The position numbers and the translations under genes were made by a program. DNA of 64,000 nt from Croceibacterium_A sp035626815 (lineage in GTDB: Bacteria > Pseudomonadota > Alphaproteobacteria > Sphingomonadales > Sphingomonadaceae). The first letter of the stretch is position 1; each line of letters opens with the position of its first letter. The stretch spans positions 1 to 64,000 of the forward strand of contig DASPMY010000049.1 of assembly GCA_035626815.1 (NCBI GenBank), in the 5' to 3' direction. This document shows, in pieces, positions 59,939 to 64,000 of the stretch. A model generated the notes under the pieces. It saw only the letters and a program-made list of their open reading frames with translations, ran no database searches and was not told the origin of the DNA.

Positions 59939-60854
59939 ACTGCTCCTTCAGCCGGCCGGTGGCGAGCGCGGGGTAGGCTTCGCTGAACTCGGCCAGCGCG
60001 ATGCAGGCGCGGTTGGTGTCGCCGATGGCGACCATCGCCTCGGACAGGAACAGCAGGCTGTCGGCGGCACGGGCGCCGTTCTTGTCCTTCTGGTAGTTCT
60101 CCAGCAGGTGCGTCGCCGCCTCGCGCGGCTGGCCGTCGTCGAGGAACGCGCGCCCGAGCAGGTTGCGGCCATAGCTGGCGCGCGCATGGTTCGGGTATTT
60201 CTGCAGGAACAGCGACAGCTGCTGGCGGGCCTCGGGGAAGAAGCCGGCCTCCCACAAGCGGTAGCCGTAGGTGTACTCGTCGTCGCCGGGATCGTCGGTC
60301 GCCGGCTTGGCGATCGCCTGCACCGCGGCCAGGCGCGCCGTGCTCGGCCCGGCGGCCACCGTGACCGCCGGCGTCGAGACCGAGTTGACGGCGATGCCGG
60401 CCGACGCCGGACCGGCCGGAACGGCGATCACGCCGCTTGGCTGCTCGCCGAGCCCTTGCGCCGGCGCATCCGCGGCCGGCGCCGCGAGCGCTTCCTCGAG
60501 ATCGGCTTCGAGCTGGGCGAGCTGGTTGGCGTTCTCCTCGCCGCGCGCGGTCAGGCGGGCGAGCTGGGCCTCGAGCGCGTCGAGCCGGGCGAGCACGTCG
60601 GTCAGCACGGTGCTCGAGCCGGCCCCGGCCGGCGGCGCCTGCGGCGGCGCTTGCGAGGTGTCGACCTCGGGCGTGAAGTAGCGCCCGTCGCCGCCCGGGA
60701 ACACCGCGCGCTGCAGCGCGCGCAGCTCGGCTTCGATCCGCCGCAGCCGGGTCTCGTCCTGCGCCGCCGCGGCCGACGGCAGCAGCGCGGCGCCGAGGCC
60801 GGCGAGCAGCAGCCCGGTGATCGTCTTGCGGGTGGCGTTCCAGCCGCTCGTCAT
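59901..60854 (-). CDS. CpoB/YbgF-like periplasmic TPR protein
   Basis: The 317-residue exported protein has a signal peptide (TITGLLLAGLGAALLPSAAA), a coiled coil (TRLRRIEAELRALQRAV and ALEAQLARLTARGEENANQL), and C-terminal TPR repeats (YRLWEAGFFPEARQQLSLFL, RNLLGRAFLDDGQPREAATH). This is the architecture of CpoB/YbgF, which ties Tol-Pal and PBP1B activity to cell division. Tol-Pal genes are not in the window. ATG 60854 gives the signal peptide. Confidence 0.82.
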   Translation of the reverse strand: MTSGWNATRKTITGLLLAGLGAALLPSAAAAQDETRLRRIEAELRALQRAVFPGGDGRYFTPEVDTSQAPPQAPPAGAGSSTVLTDVLARLDALEAQLARLTARGEENANQLAQLEADLEEALAAPAADAPAQGLGEQPSGVIAVPAGPASAGIAVNSVSTPAVTVAAGPSTARLAAVQAIAKPATDDPGDDEYTYGYRLWEAGFFPEARQQLSLFLQKYPNHARASYGRNLLGRAFLDDGQPREAATHLLENYQKDKNGARAADSLLFLSEAMVAIGDTNRACIALAEFSEAYPALATGRLKEQYDRDRNKVRCTG

Positions 60855-60978
60855 CGCTCGAAATTCCTCCTCAGGTCGTGTCGTGTCGCCATGCTGCCGC
60901 CCTCCGGGCGAACCGCGGCTGAACAGGTCCGGCGGCACTGTGCCGTCGCGGGATTCGCTTGTCGAGGCGGGAGCGGCG

Positions 60979-61800
60979 CTAGGTTGTGGGCGAAGCGGCC
61001 GGCGCCCGGCTCCGCGCCAGCAGCGCCTGCGCGGTGACCGGCACGTCGCGCATCACGACATCGTCGTCGGCGAGCCTCGGAATGGCGCGCCCGCCGACGG
61101 TGATCGCCAGCGCATCGGGGCGGCCGGTCCACAGCTGCGGGCCCTCGGCGTCGGCCGGGACCGTGTAGCGCTCGCCCCGGGCCATCAGCTTCTGCAGCAG
61201 CTGCTCGCCGCGGGCGTCGTAGAACTTGACCCAGATGCCGTCCTCGAGCGCGGTGAACACGACCGGGCCGCTCGCCGCGCCCGCCGGCGAGCCGCGCGGC
61301 GCGGCGGCGCGCTGCTGCGCGGCAAGGGCCGCCTGCTCCGCCCGCTCCTGCTCGACCAGCGAGGGCAGCTCGGCCGCCGGGGCGAACAGCGTGCGCATGA
61401 AGAAGTAGCCGCCGAGCAGCAGCAGCCCGAGCGCGCCGAGCACGACCCACACCAGGCGCGAGGACGGCACCCGCGCCGGGTCGCCCGGCTCGAACGTCGC
61501 CGGCCGCTGGCGCGCCTTGGGCTCCTGCGCGTCGAGCTCGGCGCGGACCAGCTCGGCCACGTCGTCCTCGTTGAGGCCGACCACCTTGGCGTAATTGCGC
61601 GAGAAGCCGACTGCATAAGTCCGCGCGGGCAGGGCGGCGAAGTCGCCCGCCTCGATCGTCGCCAGGTGGCGCTGCGGGATGCGCGTCTCGGCGGCGACTT
61701 GGACCAGCGTCAGCCCGCGCGCCTCGCGCGCCGCCCGCAGCTGCGCGCCGATCCCGCCGGGCTCCGGCGCCGCCGTGTCGTCGGTGTAGTCGTCGGCCAT
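60979..61800 (-). CDS. RodZ-like protein: HTH domain, one TM helix, DUF4115
   Basis: The 273-residue protein has a cytoplasmic helix-turn-helix (IGAQLRAAREARGLTLVQVA, ETRIPQRHLATIEAGDF) as in RodZ, one transmembrane helix (LVWVVLGALGLLLLGGYFF, about 120-140), and a periplasmic DUF4115 domain (ALEDGIWVKFYDARGEQLLQ, GRPDALAITVGGRAIPRL). RodZ anchors MreB for cell shape; other members are uncharacterised membrane regulators. Length and domains fit RodZ. It lies between ptsP and cpoB. Confidence 0.85.
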   Translation of the reverse strand: MADDYTDDTAAPEPGGIGAQLRAAREARGLTLVQVAAETRIPQRHLATIEAGDFAALPARTYAVGFSRNYAKVVGLNEDDVAELVRAELDAQEPKARQRPATFEPGDPARVPSSRLVWVVLGALGLLLLGGYFFMRTLFAPAAELPSLVEQERAEQAALAAQQRAAAPRGSPAGAASGPVVFTALEDGIWVKFYDARGEQLLQKLMARGERYTVPADAEGPQLWTGRPDALAITVGGRAIPRLADDDVVMRDVPVTAQALLARSRAPAASPTT

Positions 61801-61895
61801 TCCGGCTCCAGCGTGGCGCTGGTTCTCAGCGAACCCGGGCGATCAGAGAGAAGGCCGCGCGGCGCAAGTCAAGGCGCGTAACCATGACCGCCCCC

Positions 61896-64000
61896 CTATT
61901 CGACCTCGATTTCGTGCTCTTCGGCCCATTTGTGCAAGGCCGCGCGCATGTCGGGCGGCGGGGCGGCGAGCCAGCCGGACATCGCCTTGGCGATCTCGCG
62001 CGTGTCGACCTGGCGCACCAGCGCCTTGATCGGCCCGACCCCCGCCGGGGTGATCGACAGGCGGCGAATGCCGAGCCCGAGCAGCGCCAGCGCCTCCAGC
62101 CGCCGCCCGCCCATCTCCCCGCACACGCCCAGCTGCACCGGATGGCCGACCGTGGCCGCGACCACCCGCCGCAGGAAGCGCAGGATCGCCGGGCTGAGCC
62201 AGTCGTAGCGCTCGGCCAGCTTGGGATTGCCGCGGTCGGCGGCGAACAGGAACTGCGTCAGGTCGTTGGTGCCGATCGAGATGAACGAGACTTGCGGGAT
62301 CAGCACGTCGAGCATCTCGGCGAGCGAGGGCACCTCGAGCATCACCCCGTAGCGGATCGCTTCTGGCAGCGTCTTCTTGCAATGCTTGAGGAACGCCAGC
62401 TGGCCGTCGAACACCGCCTTGGCCGCCTCGAACTCCCACGGCTCGGACACCATCGGGAACATCACGTTGAGGTGGTGGCCCGCCGCCGCCTCGATCAGCG
62501 CGCGCGCCTGGACCTTGAGCAGCCCCTCGCGCTCCAGCGCCAGCCGCAGCGCGCGCCAGCCCATCGCCGGGTTCTCGTCCTCGCTTACCTCGCTACGCAA
62601 ATAGGGCAACGACTTGTCGCCGCCGATGTCGACCGTGCGGAAGATCACCGGCTTGTCGCCCGCCGCCTCGAGCACGTCGCGGTACAGCCGGGTCTGCCGG
62701 TCGCGCTGCGGCAGCGCCGCCGAGACGAGGAACTGGAACTCGGTGCGGAACAGCCCGATGCCGTCGGCCCCCGTCAGGCTCAGCATCGGGATGTCGTCGC
62801 GCAGCCCGGCGTTCATCATCACCTCGATGCGCTGCCCGTCGCGGCTGAACGGCTCGACGTCGCGCATCAGCGCATATGCCGCCTGCCGCTCGCGGCTGCG
62901 GGCGAAGCGCGTCTCGAATGCCGTCAGCACGCCTTGGGCCGGGCGGACGGTCAGCTGCCCGGCGTCGCCGTCGAGCAGCAGCAGGTCGCCTTCGCGGATC
63001 AGCCCGCGGGCGTTGCGCACGCGGCCGAGCACCGGCACGCCCATCGCGCGGGCGACGATGACCACGTGCGCGGTGAGCGAGCCTTCCTCGAGCACCACGC
63101 CCTTGAGCCGCCGCTTGTCGTACTCGAGCAGCTCGGCCGGGCCGAGGTTCTTGGCGATCAGCACCGAATCCCCGTGCAGGCCCATCGTCGCCGCGGTGCC
63201 GAGCTGGCCCGAGACGATCCGCAGCAGGCGGTTCGACAGGTCCTCGAGGTCGTGCATGCGGTCCTGCAGCAGCGGATCCTGGATCTCGCGCATGCGCATG
63301 CGGGTGCGCTGCTGGACGCGCTCGATCGCCGCCTCGGCGGTCAGCCCGGAATCGATCGCCTCGTTGATCCGCCGGCCCCAGCCTTCGTCGTAGGCGAACA
63401 TCTTGTAGGTCTCGAGCACCTGCTGGTGCTCGCCGTCGAGGCCGAACTCGGCCTGGCCGGCCATGTGGTCGATCTGCTCGCGCATCTTGTCGAACGCGAG
63501 GTAGACGCGCTGGCGCTCGGCCTCGATGTCCTCGGCCACGGTCTGCTCGATGGTGATGCGCGGCTGGTGGAACACCGCCTGGCCGAGCGCGAGGCCCTTG
63601 ACCAGCTGCAGCCCGGGGAGCGTCTCCTGGCCCGAATGGGCCGCCTCGGCCGTGGCGGCGCGCTCGTCGTCGACCAGACCGGCGTTGTGGATCATCTCCG
63701 CCAGCACCATCGCCACCGTCTGCAGCGCCTCGATCTCGACTTCCTCGTAGCGCCGCGGCTCGACGTGCTGGACGGTGAGCACCCCGATCGAGCGCTCGCG
63801 GCGGACGATCGGCACCCCGGCGAACGAGTGGAACTTCTCCTCGCCGGTCTCGGGGCGGTACTGGAACTCGGGATGGGTCGCGGCCTCGGCCAGGTTGAGC
63901 GTCTCGATGTTCTGCGCGATGGTGCCGGTGAGGCCTTCGCCGACACCGAGCTTGGTGACGTGGACCGCGGCCTGCTCGAGGCCGCGGGTGGCGAACAGCT
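61896..64000 (-). CDS. ptsP: PEP-protein phosphotransferase PtsP (EI-Ntr), 5' end outside window
   Basis: At least 701 residues of enzyme I of the nitrogen PTS are seen. A GAF domain comes first (FHSFAGVPIVRRERSIGVLT), then the EI N-terminal region, the phosphohistidine block GSLTAHVVIVARAMGVPVLG, the PEP-binding TIM barrel (GLFRTEFQFL, MGWRALRLAL, MFPMVSEPWEF) and the catalytic Cys in LGVCGEMGGR. PtsP feeds phosphate to NPr and EIIA-Ntr, linking carbon/nitrogen state to potassium and PHA control. The start lies beyond 64000. Confidence 0.95.
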   Translation of the reverse strand, partial: LFATRGLEQAAVHVTKLGVGEGLTGTIAQNIETLNLAEAATHPEFQYRPETGEEKFHSFAGVPIVRRERSIGVLTVQHVEPRRYEEVEIEALQTVAMVLAEMIHNAGLVDDERAATAEAAHSGQETLPGLQLVKGLALGQAVFHQPRITIEQTVAEDIEAERQRVYLAFDKMREQIDHMAGQAEFGLDGEHQQVLETYKMFAYDEGWGRRINEAIDSGLTAEAAIERVQQRTRMRMREIQDPLLQDRMHDLEDLSNRLLRIVSGQLGTAATMGLHGDSVLIAKNLGPAELLEYDKRRLKGVVLEEGSLTAHVVIVARAMGVPVLGRVRNARGLIREGDLLLLDGDAGQLTVRPAQGVLTAFETRFARSRERQAAYALMRDVEPFSRDGQRIEVMMNAGLRDDIPMLSLTGADGIGLFRTEFQFLVSAALPQRDRQTRLYRDVLEAAGDKPVIFRTVDIGGDKSLPYLRSEVSEDENPAMGWRALRLALEREGLLKVQARALIEAAAGHHLNVMFPMVSEPWEFEAAKAVFDGQLAFLKHCKKTLPEAIRYGVMLEVPSLAEMLDVLIPQVSFISIGTNDLTQFLFAADRGNPKLAERYDWLSPAILRFLRRVVAATVGHPVQLGVCGEMGGRRLEALALLGLGIRRLSITPAGVGPIKALVRQVDTREIAKAMSGWLAAPPPDMRAALHKWAEEHEIEVE

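Overview
The window is GC-rich, densely coding DNA that fits an alphaproteobacterium of the order Sphingomonadales. The evidence is an EcfG/NepR/PhyR general stress system with its characteristic promoters, a complete Entner-Doudoroff operon (zwf-edd-glk-eda), class I polyhydroxyalkanoate synthase with a phasin, AAHS- and ACS-type MFS transporters, and short GC-rich palindromic repeats. Species cannot be fixed from the sequence alone.

Layout. 1-4.9 kb: a general stress response locus (nepR-ecfG, then an AI-2E-family permease, with a divergent CHASE histidine kinase) and a TSUP exporter. 4.9-7.9 kb: an operon of a HupE-like membrane protein and two paralogous periplasmic metallo-beta-lactamase-fold hydrolases. 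8.3-13.2 kb: a divergent secreted esterase / GH3 glycosidase pair, then a small membrane protein and a sulfotransferase. 13.2-14.9 kb: an AT-richer scrap zone with a broken RHS core, a decayed lipoprotein-like gene, a broken REP-associated transposase and two degenerate 3' halves of tRNA-Thr. 14.9-21.4 kb: a TetR-controlled tripartite efflux operon with three small downstream genes, ending at an intact tRNA-Thr, so that this stretch lies between tRNA-Thr-like direct repeats. 21.4-28.7 kb: tRNA-Cys, an FAD oxidoreductase, an L,D-transpeptidase and an MFS / IlvD-Edd dehydratase / secreted-protein operon. 28.7-36.9 kb: a regulator, an aminotransferase, phaC and phasin, clpS, lptF-lptG and a lipoprotein. 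37-41.3 kb: a fatty acid hydroxylase-like protein, an acetyltransferase-like protein, a single-domain response regulator, phyR and a ModE-like regulator. 41.3-48 kb: a probable catabolic cluster (zinc alcohol dehydrogenase, SDR, cupin, MFS, VOC protein) beside an ATGA-linked set of aldolase, zinc ribbon, 2Fe-2S protein and ArsC. 48-53.3 kb: housekeeping and miscellaneous genes including lipB. 53.3-58.9 kb: the Entner-Doudoroff operon and an L,D-transpeptidase. 58.9-64 kb: tilS, a CpoB/YbgF-like protein, a RodZ-like protein and ptsP, which runs off the window.

How it works together. The best-supported regulatory story is a dispersed general stress response. Perfect GGAAC-N16-CGTT sites lie before nepR-ecfG, before phyR 38 kb away, and before a single-domain response regulator next to phyR. 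The nepR site is nearly symmetrical and may also serve the divergent kinase. Glucose catabolism is organised as one translationally overlapped operon under a 14-bp palindromic operator. The most unusual pieces are the tRNA-Thr-bounded efflux island without a visible integrase, the sulfotransferase whose 3' end runs into RHS debris, an MBL gene with ATC where its paralog has ATG, and a phasin with a histone-like N-terminal tail and a well-placed internal start.
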